Shown here: piece after piece, positions 1-5,586 of the stretch
Numbering within the stretch: position 1 is the first letter of the stretch
Layout: each line of letters starts with the position of its first letter
NCBI GenBank assembly: GCA_035416745.1
Contig: DAOLNV010000138.1
Coordinates: forward strand, 1 to 8,836
DNA from: Candidatus Hydrogenedentota bacterium
GTDB lineage: Bacteria > Hydrogenedentota > Hydrogenedentia > Hydrogenedentales > SLHB01
Direction: 5' to 3'
DNA length: 8,836 nt
Position numbers and translations under genes: made by a program
The notes under the pieces: model-generated
The model's input: the letters and a program-made list of their open reading frames with translations, nothing else
Told to the model about the DNA's origin: nothing
The model's database searches: none

Positions 1-17
1 CCGCCACCGCCGTTTCC

Positions 18-46
18 TTGACCTGCGGCGACGAGGGCGTTAGTAT
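18..46 (+). promoter_or_regulatory. Sigma70-like promoter for the DUF1015 gene
   Basis: TTGACC at 18-23 and TAGTAT at 41-46 are separated by exactly 17 bases. The -35 box matches the consensus at five of six positions. The -10 box keeps the key first TA and last AT. Transcription would begin near 53, leaving a leader of about 80 bases before the start codon at 136. No convincing gene was found in 1-135, so this fits an intergenic promoter. It was predicted by eye only. Confidence 0.5.
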
Positions 47-135
47 GCCTTCTTTCAGGGGGGCGCTCTTCGCGGACGGCACACGTTCCGCAACATGTCC
101 CTGGTGGATTCAGCCTAAGGGAGTACCTCAATACC

Positions 136-1386
136 ATGCCGGAAGTGAGAGGATTTCGCGCGTATCGATTTGACCCGAAGGTGGTGGGGCCGTATGACGA
201 CGTCATCACCCCGCCGTATGATGTGATTAACCCGGCGCAACGCGCACAACTCATGGCACGAAGCCCCCATAATATGGCGCATGTGATTCTGCCGGAAGGC
301 GAGGGCGATGCGCGTTACCGGAACGCGGCGACGCTCTTCGAGTCATGGCTCGCCGAAGGCGCGTTGAAGCAAGACGCGGAACCGTCGGTCTATCTCCTCT
401 CTCAGACATTCAAGGGGCTTGACGGCCAGGAATTGGTGCGCAAGGGCTTCTTGGCCACGGCACGTCTGCCCGAACGCGGAGAATCGAGTTTCCTGGACCA
501 CGAACGGGTCTTCGATAAGAAGGTCTCCGACCGCCTGGCGCTGACCGAACACACGCGGGCACAGCTGGGCGCCGTGTTTGTCATGTACCGCGACCCCGAC
601 CGCGAATTGGCCTCTTTCTATGAAGTCATGGACCAGCGCCCCGAGGACATGCGGGCGGTCACTATCGATGGCGTTACCCAACGCGTCTGGAAGGTTCCGC
701 AGGGTGATGCGGCGACGGGTTTCTTCCGGGAAAAGACTCTCTACATCGCCGACGGGCACCACCGGTTTCGCATGGCCTGCCTGTACCGCGACAGGATGCG
801 CGAGCGCGAACAGCCGGCCGGCGACCGGCCCTATGATTTCGTCCTGATGGGATTCGTGGCCATGGAAGACCCTGGACTCCGTATATGGCCGACGCACCGT
901 TTGGTCGACCCGCCTGCGGGGTTCGACGAAAAAGCATTCCTGAAAGCCGCCGAAAAATGGTTTGACATAGCTCACGCCGGGGATGACCTGGCCGCGCAGG
1001 TCGAGGAGACTCCGGGATGCGCCATTGGAATGGCGGTACACGGCGGAGGACGCTACCTCCTCACCCTTCGCGATATCGATCGCGCCAAATTCCTTGGCGA
1101 GGACCGAACCGATGCCTGGCGTGATCTCGACGTCGCGGTGTTGCACCGGGGATTGCTCGAACGGGTCATGGGCATGCCCGAGGGCGCCGAGTACGCTTAT
1201 GAACCCAAGGCCGATGCCGCACTCGAAGCCGTGAATTCGGGGGAGAAAAAGCTGGGATTCTTCCTGAAAGGCACCCGAACGGACCAGGTCTGCGCGTGCG
1301 CGCATGCCGCCGACCCGATGCCGCAAAAATCGACCTATTTCTTCCCGAAACTGCCTACCGGGGCGGTGATTCACCGGCTGGTGTAG
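136..1386 (+). CDS. DUF1015 family protein (COG4198), function unknown
   Basis: This is a 416-residue soluble protein of the DUF1015 family, at the family's usual length. It has no signal peptide or membrane segment, so it should be cytoplasmic. Family hallmarks are TPPYDV at residues 25-30 near the N-terminus, the central ADGHHR motif at 205-210 after a hydrophobic strand (TLYI), and the C-terminal stretch MPQKSTYFFPKLPTG at 395-409. The ATG at 136 is preceded by AAGGGAG at 117-123. That spacing of 12 bases is rather long but usable, and the family N-terminus starts here. The gene has its own promoter (18-46) and a hairpin after the stop, so it is probably transcribed alone. The biochemical role of the family is not settled. 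The DGHHR motif resembles that of ParB/Srx-fold free-serine kinases (SerK/SbnI type), which hints at, but does not show, a small-molecule kinase activity. Confidence 0.85.
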   Translation: MPEVRGFRAYRFDPKVVGPYDDVITPPYDVINPAQRAQLMARSPHNMAHVILPEGEGDARYRNAATLFESWLAEGALKQDAEPSVYLLSQTFKGLDGQELVRKGFLATARLPERGESSFLDHERVFDKKVSDRLALTEHTRAQLGAVFVMYRDPDRELASFYEVMDQRPEDMRAVTIDGVTQRVWKVPQGDAATGFFREKTLYIADGHHRFRMACLYRDRMREREQPAGDRPYDFVLMGFVAMEDPGLRIWPTHRLVDPPAGFDEKAFLKAAEKWFDIAHAGDDLAAQVEETPGCAIGMAVHGGGRYLLTLRDIDRAKFLGEDRTDAWRDLDVAVLHRGLLERVMGMPEGAEYAYEPKADAALEAVNSGEKKLGFFLKGTRTDQVCACAHAADPMPQKSTYFFPKLPTGAVIHRLV

Positions 1387-1412
1387 CAAGTCTGAACATT
1401 TGATCCCAAAGA

Positions 1413-1439
1413 CGGAGATGTGAAACAAACACGTCTCCG
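1413..1439 (+). terminator. Hairpin terminator after the DUF1015 gene
   Basis: CGGAGATGTG at 1413-1422 can pair with CACGTCTCCG at 1430-1439 around an AAACAAA loop. This gives a 10-pair stem containing one G-U. It starts 26 bases after the TAG stop. The downstream stretch (CAGTTCCGTCTTATC) is only mildly T-rich, so it is a weak or non-classical intrinsic terminator. Confidence 0.55.
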
Positions 1440-1554
1440 CATCAGTTCCGTCTTATCAATACTCTTCCCCCAAATAAGACCCAAGAGATGCGGTAGTCGC
1501 GGGGCCTGCCGAGCACTCCCGGAAGGCAGCCGAACATTGTTTTGAGCAATTCAC

Positions 1555-1612
1555 GAGATTTTGACAAGAAATTACTATGATTTTTCGAGAATTCTGTGCA
1601 TAATAAATACGG
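1555..1612 (+). promoter_or_regulatory. AT-rich promoter-like stretch upstream of the 99-residue protein
   Basis: This is one of the most AT-rich stretches of the window. It holds a perfect TTGACA at 1561-1566 and -10-like hexamers TATGAT (1576-1581) and CATAAT (1599-1604). None of these pairs has the normal 16-18 base spacing. The composition and position suggest a promoter for the two genes that follow, but the exact elements cannot be assigned. The rest of 1440-1660 shows no gene. Confidence 0.3.
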
Positions 1613-1674
1613 TTGTTCGTCTGATAGCGCGAGAAGAAGGCATGCGCGAGCAGCGTTAAGTGAGGCAATTGACG

Positions 1675-1974
1675 ATGGGACATGGCTTTGTACCTGGCGA
1701 TCCGGTTGTATACCGCATCAGTAAGCAGAGTGAACATCCGGGCCCGCGTGCAGAAAACATTGTGCCGTCCGCACACGGGGAAACCTATGCCTACACCGTC
1801 GATAAGTATTGGCGGGTAAAAGAGATACTTCCGGACGGCAAACTGCTTCTCGAGACGCGGAGGGGCAAGACGCACGTGTGCGACCCCACCGATTTCCGGT
1901 TGCGAAAACCCGGATTTCTTACGCGCTTTCTGCACAAGGACCGTTTCCCAGCTTTGAGCGGGCAAAACTCGTAA
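1675..1974 (+). CDS. Small conserved-looking protein, unknown function
   Basis: This is a 99-residue basic protein with no signal peptide or membrane helix. It opens with a short beta-like segment (FVPGDPVVYRI). A PGPRA turn follows, then a central YAYTVDKYWRVKEILPDG stretch and LLLETRRGKTHVCDP. It ends in a basic FLTRFLHKDRFP segment. The alternating hydrophobic and charged pattern suggests a small SH3-like beta barrel, which is an inference. I recall similar uncharacterised proteins from Planctomycetes-type genomes but know of no assigned function. ATG 1675 is preferred because GTGAGG (1660-1665) lies 9 bases ahead as a Shine-Dalgarno. An in-frame GTG at 1660 would add five residues. The exonuclease gene starts 39 bases after the stop on the same strand, so the two are probably co-transcribed. 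Confidence 0.65.
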   Translation: MGHGFVPGDPVVYRISKQSEHPGPRAENIVPSAHGETYAYTVDKYWRVKEILPDGKLLLETRRGKTHVCDPTDFRLRKPGFLTRFLHKDRFPALSGQNS

Positions 1975-2013
1975 TCTTCCCCGTTAAGCCGAAGACGCCG
2001 GTTTGCGAGACCT

Positions 2014-2610
2014 ATGGCCGACCTGATCGCCTTTGACATCGAGACTACTGGTTTATCCCCCTACGAAAACGCCCTGCTCGAAATTGCAGGGGTGAAGTTC
2101 CGCGTGGATGGCGCGATCTTTGAGACCTTCCAGGAGCTTGCGAATCCAGGTAGCGCGATTCCGGAAGCGGTACGCGCCATCACGGGCCTCACGGATGAGA
2201 TGGTGGCCGCGCGCCGGCCGCCCATCGAGGTCCTGCGGGCGTTCTTGGTTTGGGCGGGGCCCGACCCGTACTTTCTCGCCCACAATGCATCGTTCGATAT
2301 CCGGTTCATCAACGCGGCGTTCTTGAACTCCGCGGAACCCGCGCCGAACCTGCGTCTGGTGGACACCCTTGCCTGGGCGCGGGAACGCTTTCCGGAGCGC
2401 AAAGGATACGCGCTCGGGGAATTGCTTGAAGCCATTGGAGCGGCCAGGGAAGGTCTCCATCGCGCTCTTGGCGATGCCATGGGGGTTCGTGCGCTTGTCA
2501 TGCACTTGCTTGCTGGCGAACCGGAGCCGCTCGCGGCCGTAGCGAAGCGGGTGAATCTGCCGCTGCTTCCGCGGCGCCAAAGCCTCCTGCCGGATTCCAT
2601 GCTCGACTGA
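2014..2610 (+). CDS. DnaQ-like DEDDh 3'-5' exonuclease
   Basis: This 198-residue protein is a single exonuclease domain of the DEDDh class (RNase T/DnaQ superfamily), like the DNA polymerase III epsilon subunit. It would remove nucleotides from 3' ends using two metal ions. All catalytic residues are visible: D8 and E10 in FDIETTGL, D95 in HNASFDIRFI, and H149 and D154 in HRALGDA. LVDTLAWAR at 114-122 is the usual middle segment. The C-terminus ends soon after the domain, with a short proline- and arginine-rich tail. No helicase, UvrC-like or polymerase domain is fused to it. It could be the proofreading subunit or a stand-alone repair or RNA-processing nuclease; sequence alone does not decide. 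The start at 2014 places the FDIET motif at the family's usual position. The Shine-Dalgarno is weak (GCGAGA, 2005-2010), consistent with expression coupled to the small gene upstream. Confidence 0.9.
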   Translation: MADLIAFDIETTGLSPYENALLEIAGVKFRVDGAIFETFQELANPGSAIPEAVRAITGLTDEMVAARRPPIEVLRAFLVWAGPDPYFLAHNASFDIRFINAAFLNSAEPAPNLRLVDTLAWARERFPERKGYALGELLEAIGAAREGLHRALGDAMGVRALVMHLLAGEPEPLAAVAKRVNLPLLPRRQSLLPDSMLD

Positions 2611-2680
2611 GGCGCGCGCGCTCGGGCCGTGCGACGGCATCGAGGCGGCGCCCGCCCTCATCGACGCCATCAACTGAAGA

Positions 2681-2713
2681 GCGCGAGGCCCGCCCTTAAG
2701 GCGAGCCCCGCGC
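2681..2713. terminator. Bidirectional hairpin terminator between convergent genes
   Basis: GCGCGAGGCCCGCC at 2681-2694 and GGCGAGCCCCGCGC at 2700-2713 form a 14-position stem with two mismatches and a CTTAA loop. It lies between the exonuclease stop (2610, plus strand) and the pseudopilin stop (2744, minus strand). Read on the minus strand it is followed by TCTTCAGTTGATGG, a modest T-rich tail. It probably serves both genes. The remaining bases of 2611-2743 hold no supportable gene. Confidence 0.6.
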
Positions 2714-2743
2714 TGTAATCTGACCGGCGCTATGCGCCCGTGC

Positions 2744-3712
2744 TTATCCCATATCGTACAAGGTCTTGGTGATGAAGGCCCACGTGCGGCTTACGGGATA
2801 CTTGCTGGGATACCGCAAGAATTCGACGTGGCCGTCCATGTACAACACGTTGGAGCCGCCCGGCACATGGTTATACGTCACGTAGTTGGCCGAGGGACCG
2901 GTTACGGGGGTAGCCGAGATCGAGTCGAACATCATCGGCACTTCGGACTGGGCCATGGCCGAAGCCGCTGGATTGTTGATGTCGGTGATAAAGAAGCGTT
3001 CGATGCCTTCGCGCAGGTGATATACCGTTGTCGACCCCAGGTCCTCGTGATCGAAGGTGATGTCCCTGGTGTAGGTGCCGGCCTGCGCCTCGATGTCGCT
3101 CAGGCTGGTCGGATTGGGCACCGGCGGAACGAGGTCCGACAGGGGCGTCATGGCGGCCTGCACAGCCGCAAGAGCCGCCAGCGAAATGTCGACCCCGAAG
3201 GCAGGGTTTTCGGCGTTGTCGCCGCCCCCGCTCGTCAGCAGATAGTGTTGCGCCAGCAGCGCCCAGCCTGTGTAGATGTACGAGTCTCCATGCAGGCGGC
3301 ACGGGTCCAGATTGCCTTCCTCGTCCAGCCAGTACGCTTCCATCCGCTCAATGCCGTCCGGGTCGCTGGGGCAGATCAGGATGTTGTAGTCGGTCAGGTA
3401 TTCGGGATAGATCGCGGTCCCTTCCGGAATTGTGCGCGCGCTCCAGCAATCGCAGCGATGGGCCGGGTCCAGCGGGCCGTCGCTGTCCCAGTTGGTGCTG
3501 TCCGAGTATTGCAGCGGCGGGAACTGTTCGCCTTTGCTCTCGTTGGCAAACATTTTCAAAACGAGTCCCATCTGTTTGAGGTTGTTGGCGCAGCTGGCGC
3601 GCCGTGCCGCTTCGCGCGCCCGGGCCAGCGCCGGCAACAGAATCGCGGCAAGAATACCGATGATGGCGATAACGACCAGCAGCTCAATAAGCGTGAATCC
3701 TCGGGGTTTCAT
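2744..3712 (-). CDS. Type II pseudopilin-like protein (prepilin N-terminus, H-X9-DG-type C-terminus)
   Basis: This is a 322-residue secreted or membrane-anchored protein of the prepilin family. The N-terminus MKPRGFTLIELLVVIAIIG is a classic class III signal. Prepilin peptidase would cut after G5 and methylate F6, and E10 is the conserved Glu+5. A hydrophobic helix runs to about residue 27, followed by the ALARAREAARRASC segment. The body contains an NNLKQMGLVLKMFANESKG stretch. The C-terminus carries YNHVPGGSNVLYMDGHVEF (H282, D293-G294). That matches the processing-associated H-X9-DG domain, but with ten residues between H and DG. The start at 3712 is chosen over the longer frame from 3745 because AAGGAGG lies 8 bases upstream and the signal begins there. 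Such proteins are highly multiplied in Planctomycetes, Lentisphaerae and Hydrogenedentes, and their individual roles are largely unknown. No other secretion-system gene is nearby. Confidence 0.9.
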   Translation of the reverse strand: MKPRGFTLIELLVVIAIIGILAAILLPALARAREAARRASCANNLKQMGLVLKMFANESKGEQFPPLQYSDSTNWDSDGPLDPAHRCDCWSARTIPEGTAIYPEYLTDYNILICPSDPDGIERMEAYWLDEEGNLDPCRLHGDSYIYTGWALLAQHYLLTSGGGDNAENPAFGVDISLAALAAVQAAMTPLSDLVPPVPNPTSLSDIEAQAGTYTRDITFDHEDLGSTTVYHLREGIERFFITDINNPAASAMAQSEVPMMFDSISATPVTGPSANYVTYNHVPGGSNVLYMDGHVEFLRYPSKYPVSRTWAFITKTLYDMG

Positions 3713-3720
3713 CTGCGAAC

Positions 3721-3727
3721 CCTCCTT
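3721..3727 (-). promoter_or_regulatory. Shine-Dalgarno that sets the pseudopilin start
   Basis: On the minus strand AAGGAGG occupies 3721-3727, leaving 8 bases before the ATG at 3712. This is the strongest ribosome-binding site on the minus strand here. It excludes the upstream in-frame ATG at 3745, which would put extra residues before the prepilin signal. Confidence 0.8.
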
Positions 3728-3772
3728 CTGGTTGGTGAACTGCATGAAAACACACGCCGTGATGCCGAATTG

Positions 3773-3801
3773 ATGCTATCCCTGATGTTCTGCTTTGTCA
3801 A
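3773..3801 (-). promoter_or_regulatory. Sigma70-like promoter for the pseudopilin gene
   Basis: On the minus strand there is a perfect TTGACA (3801-3796), a 17-base spacer, and TAGCAT (3778-3773). Transcription would begin near 3766, giving a leader of about 54 bases. A GCTATCCCT repeat (3775-3783) overlaps the -10 box, so a regulator binding there could block transcription. Confidence 0.6.
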
Positions 3802-3867
3802 CGAGGTTTCGCGCTATCCCTCGCTTATCCGGCTATTCGGGTTGCGTCATGTCCTTATCCGGATAAG
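3775..3867. repeat. TATCC motif cluster and 14-bp palindrome (possible operators)
   Basis: GCTATCCCT occurs at 3775-3783 and 3813-3821. CTTATCCGG occurs at 3824-3832 and 3854-3862. The last copy continues into the perfect palindrome CTTATCCGGATAAG (3854-3867). The two CTTATCCGG copies are 30 bases apart, about three helical turns. All share a TATCC core, and the first copy overlaps the pseudopilin -10 box. This looks like a set of operator sites for a dimeric DNA-binding protein; that reading is inferred. Confidence 0.5.
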
Positions 3868-3915
3868 AAAGCCTTCGCTGGAGGGATCTTGTTGTCTCCA
3901 TCAAAGAGCAAGAAT

Positions 3916-4115
3916 GAACTCACACGGAGACACAGAGCATCACTGTGGATTACGCGGTGGCGCTTCATCGAGGGACGGGTCTCGGGTTGTTGGACACAGT
4001 GTACGAAGCGGTGCTTGCACGCGATTTGGAGGCCCGGGGTCCGCGCGCGGCACGGCAAGTTCCCGTCCCCATAACTTCGCGGGCGCCATTTTTCCCAGGT
4101 CTCTGTGTGAGGTTC
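3916..4115. repeat. Imperfect inverted repeats flanking the GxxExxY remnant
   Basis: The left copy is CTCACACGGAGACACAGAG (3919-3937) and the right copy is CTCTGTGTGAGGTTC (4101-4115). The reverse complement of the right copy aligns with GAACTCACACGGAG (3916-3929) with one gap and one mismatch. The repeats bracket the remnant closely, within about 200 bases. They may mark the ends of the unit that brought the gene in. No transposase or clear target duplication is visible. Confidence 0.45.
3939..4073 (+). pseudogene. Remnant of a GxxExxY-family (PD-(D/E)XK-like) protein
   Basis: This frame reads ITVDYAVALHRGTGLGLLDTVYEAVLARDLEARG and then ends in RQVPVPI. It matches the N-terminal third of GxxExxY proteins (PDDEXK_3 type), whose pattern is I-T-x5-A-x2-V/L-H-R-x2-G-x-G-L-L-E-x2-Y-E. 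The family's naming glutamate is an aspartate here (GLLDTVY). There is no ATG in frame. A TGA lies just upstream at 3915-3917. After 4073 the similarity stops, so the catalytic D...(E/Q)xK core is absent. The piece is therefore a decayed fragment and not a working nuclease. It is flanked by CACGGAGACAC-type repeats of the sort I recall around GxxExxY genes in other genomes. A GTG at 3945 opens a 72-codon frame, but its second half is not protein-like. Confidence 0.6.
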
Positions 4116-4159
4116 CCCAATCATCGTGTTATCCGCCGATTTGGGTCACATCCCTTTGC

Positions 4160-4189
4160 TTGACGCGGGCGGGGTCAAATCGCCACAAT
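4160..4189 (+). promoter_or_regulatory. Sigma70-like promoter of the oxidoreductase operon
   Basis: TTGACG at 4160-4165 and CACAAT at 4184-4189 are separated by 18 bases. Transcription would begin near 4196. TTGAC (4160-4164) and GTCAA (4174-4178) form a small inverted repeat inside the promoter. GGATA (4194-4198) falls at the expected start site. Both could bind a regulator. Confidence 0.5.
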
Positions 4190-4258
4190 CACGGGATATG
4201 TGGCCCGAGGCGCGGGCCTGCGCAAGGGGGCACAACGCATCATCAGGAGGACCTACGA

Positions 4259-5557
4259 ATGACTGCCAGCTTGTCTCGCCGGAAGTTTCTGTCCCGGGCG
4301 GCCGCGTTTGTGGCGGCGCCGTACATCATACCTGCCTCTGCCTTGGGCCTGGATGGCGCGACGCCTCCCTCGGAACGCATCGTCGTGGGGTGCATCGGCA
4401 TTCGCGGCCGCGGCCTGCACGACCTGCGCTGGATGATTGGAAACCCGGACGTCCAGGTCGTCGCCATCTGCGATCTGCAGAAGACCCAGCGCGAAGGCGT
4501 CAAGAGTTTCATCGACCAGCACTACGGCAACACGGACTGCGCCATGTACCGCGATCTGCGCGAGTTCCTGCCGTCGCGGCCCGATATCGACGCGGTCCTG
4601 ATCGCTACGGGCGACCGGTGGCACGCCCAGGCCGCGGTCCGCGCCATGCGCGAAGGCAAGGACGTCTTTTCCGAGAAGCCTTCGTGCATGACTATCGCCG
4701 AGGGCCGGGCCGTGGTTGAAACCGCGCGCCGCTACGCGCGCGTCTACCAGACCGGAACCCAGCGGTTGAGCGAGCCCAACCATGTGTTCGCCATCGAAAT
4801 GGCCCGCACGGGCCGGCTGGGCAAGGTCGATGTCGCCTACGCCCATATCGCCCCGTGGGATGCCGCCAAGATCCCGCGCGAATGGAAGGAAGCCCAGCCA
4901 GAACCGCCCAAGGAAGAGGTGGACTGGGACATCTGGCTCGGCCCCTGCCCGTGGCGGCCATACAACGAGGAATACGCCCGCGGCGGATGGCGCGGCGACT
5001 ACGATTTCCACACGAGCTGCATCGGCGAGTGGGGCGCGCACACCTTCGCCCAGGCCCAGGCCGGACTCGGCCTCGGCGAGTCCTCGCCCGTCAAATACAA
5101 CTACGTCGATAACGACTCGGCGGACGGCATGGTCTGCGAGTTCGCCACGGGGCAGAAGCTGATCTTCTCGCGCGGCGACAAATACTGGTACGGGTCCTGC
5201 GGAGAACGGTTTGACGGCGAACGCGGCTGGGCCGCCGCGGCCGACGGATATTCCGCGCCCGAAGTCTCGTCGCCTGACCTGCTGCGCCAATTCGATGAGG
5301 TCATTGGCGAATACGTTGCGCGCACAGGCCGCGCCCTCGACCATATGCGGAACTTCCTCGACTGCGTGAAGTCGCGCGAGGAACCCGTCGCCAATGCGCG
5401 AGTGATGCACCACTCGATGTGCACCGTGCACGCGGCCAACATCTGCATGTGGCTCGAACGGGACCTCGAATTCGACCCCGCGACCGAGACGTTCATCAAC
5501 GACGACGAAGCGAACCGTCTGCGTTCGCGCGCCCAGCGGGAGCCTTGGGTGATATGA
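4259..5557 (+). CDS. Tat-exported Gfo/Idh/MocA family oxidoreductase
   Basis: This is a 432-residue NAD(P)-dependent sugar or polyol dehydrogenase-type protein. SRRKFLSRAAAFVAAPYIIP at residues 6-25 is a twin-arginine signal (R7, R8), so the folded enzyme with its nucleotide should be exported. The Rossmann fold starts with VGCIGIRGRGLHDL (43-56), an unusual version of the common GxGGRG loop. D72 ends the second strand and suggests NAD preference. E139-K140-P141 is the hallmark EKP with the catalytic lysine. H261 in EWGAH is the likely catalytic histidine, though many relatives have D where E257 stands. The C-terminus (360-430, NFLDCVKSREEP to DDEANRLRSRAQREPW) is typical of the bacterial C2 domain. 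ATG 4259 is supported by AGGAGG 8 bases upstream and by the signal. The same frame continues open to 2732 only by chance. Only 29 bases separate it from the next gene, so they form an operon. The substrate is unknown. Confidence 0.9.
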   Translation: MTASLSRRKFLSRAAAFVAAPYIIPASALGLDGATPPSERIVVGCIGIRGRGLHDLRWMIGNPDVQVVAICDLQKTQREGVKSFIDQHYGNTDCAMYRDLREFLPSRPDIDAVLIATGDRWHAQAAVRAMREGKDVFSEKPSCMTIAEGRAVVETARRYARVYQTGTQRLSEPNHVFAIEMARTGRLGKVDVAYAHIAPWDAAKIPREWKEAQPEPPKEEVDWDIWLGPCPWRPYNEEYARGGWRGDYDFHTSCIGEWGAHTFAQAQAGLGLGESSPVKYNYVDNDSADGMVCEFATGQKLIFSRGDKYWYGSCGERFDGERGWAAAADGYSAPEVSSPDLLRQFDEVIGEYVARTGRALDHMRNFLDCVKSREEPVANARVMHHSMCTVHAANICMWLERDLEFDPATETFINDDEANRLRSRAQREPWVI

Positions 5558-5570
5558 GAAGCGAAACGAA

Positions 5571-5575
5571 AGGAG
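5571..5575 (+). promoter_or_regulatory. Shine-Dalgarno that sets the HEAT/DUF1080 start
   Basis: AGGAG at 5571-5575 (part of AAAGGAG) lies 11 bases before ATG 5587. An in-frame ATG at 5554 overlaps the preceding stop as ATGA but has no ribosome site. It would also put eleven polar residues before the signal peptide, so 5587 is preferred. Confidence 0.65.
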
Positions 5576-5586
5576 CACACGCGATC

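Larger units (their letters stand above)
3713..4258. other. Divergent intergenic control region with no intact gene
   Basis: About 545 bases separate the divergent pseudopilin and oxidoreductase genes. From left to right the region holds the pseudopilin ribosome site and promoter, a cluster of TATCC-type repeats with a palindrome, the remnant of a GxxExxY gene with CACGGAGACAC-like end repeats, and the promoter and ribosome site of the oxidoreductase operon. Open frames run through it on both strands, but none has a credible start together with protein-like composition. Confidence 0.7.

Noticed and set aside
3..173. Plus-strand frame open from the window edge to 173 as a possible end of an upstream gene
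   Set aside because: The peptide has no recognisable pattern, it would overlap the DUF1015 start, and a well-spaced promoter lies inside it.
343..1428. 361-codon open frame on the minus strand
   Set aside because: It is antisense to the whole DUF1015 gene and has no recognisable motif. Long shadow frames are expected in GC-rich coding DNA.
1509..1531. Small inverted repeat CTGCC...GGCAG
   Set aside because: The stem is only five bases with a long loop and no position that suggests a terminator or attenuator.
1456..1965. 169-codon open frame on the minus strand
   Set aside because: It covers the AT-rich promoter-like region and the small plus-strand gene in antisense. Its composition is not protein-like, while the plus-strand frame has clear motifs.
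2620..2677. Short plus-strand frame reading IEAAPALIDAIN before a stop, like the end of a HEAT-type protein
   Set aside because: It is too short, has no start, and overlaps the exonuclease end in another frame. A lost HEAT gene is possible but cannot be supported.
2732..4258. N-terminal half of a 941-codon open frame on the plus strand that continues into the oxidoreductase
   Set aside because: It runs antisense to the pseudopilin and across the control region. The true start is fixed at 4259 by AGGAGG and a twin-arginine signal.
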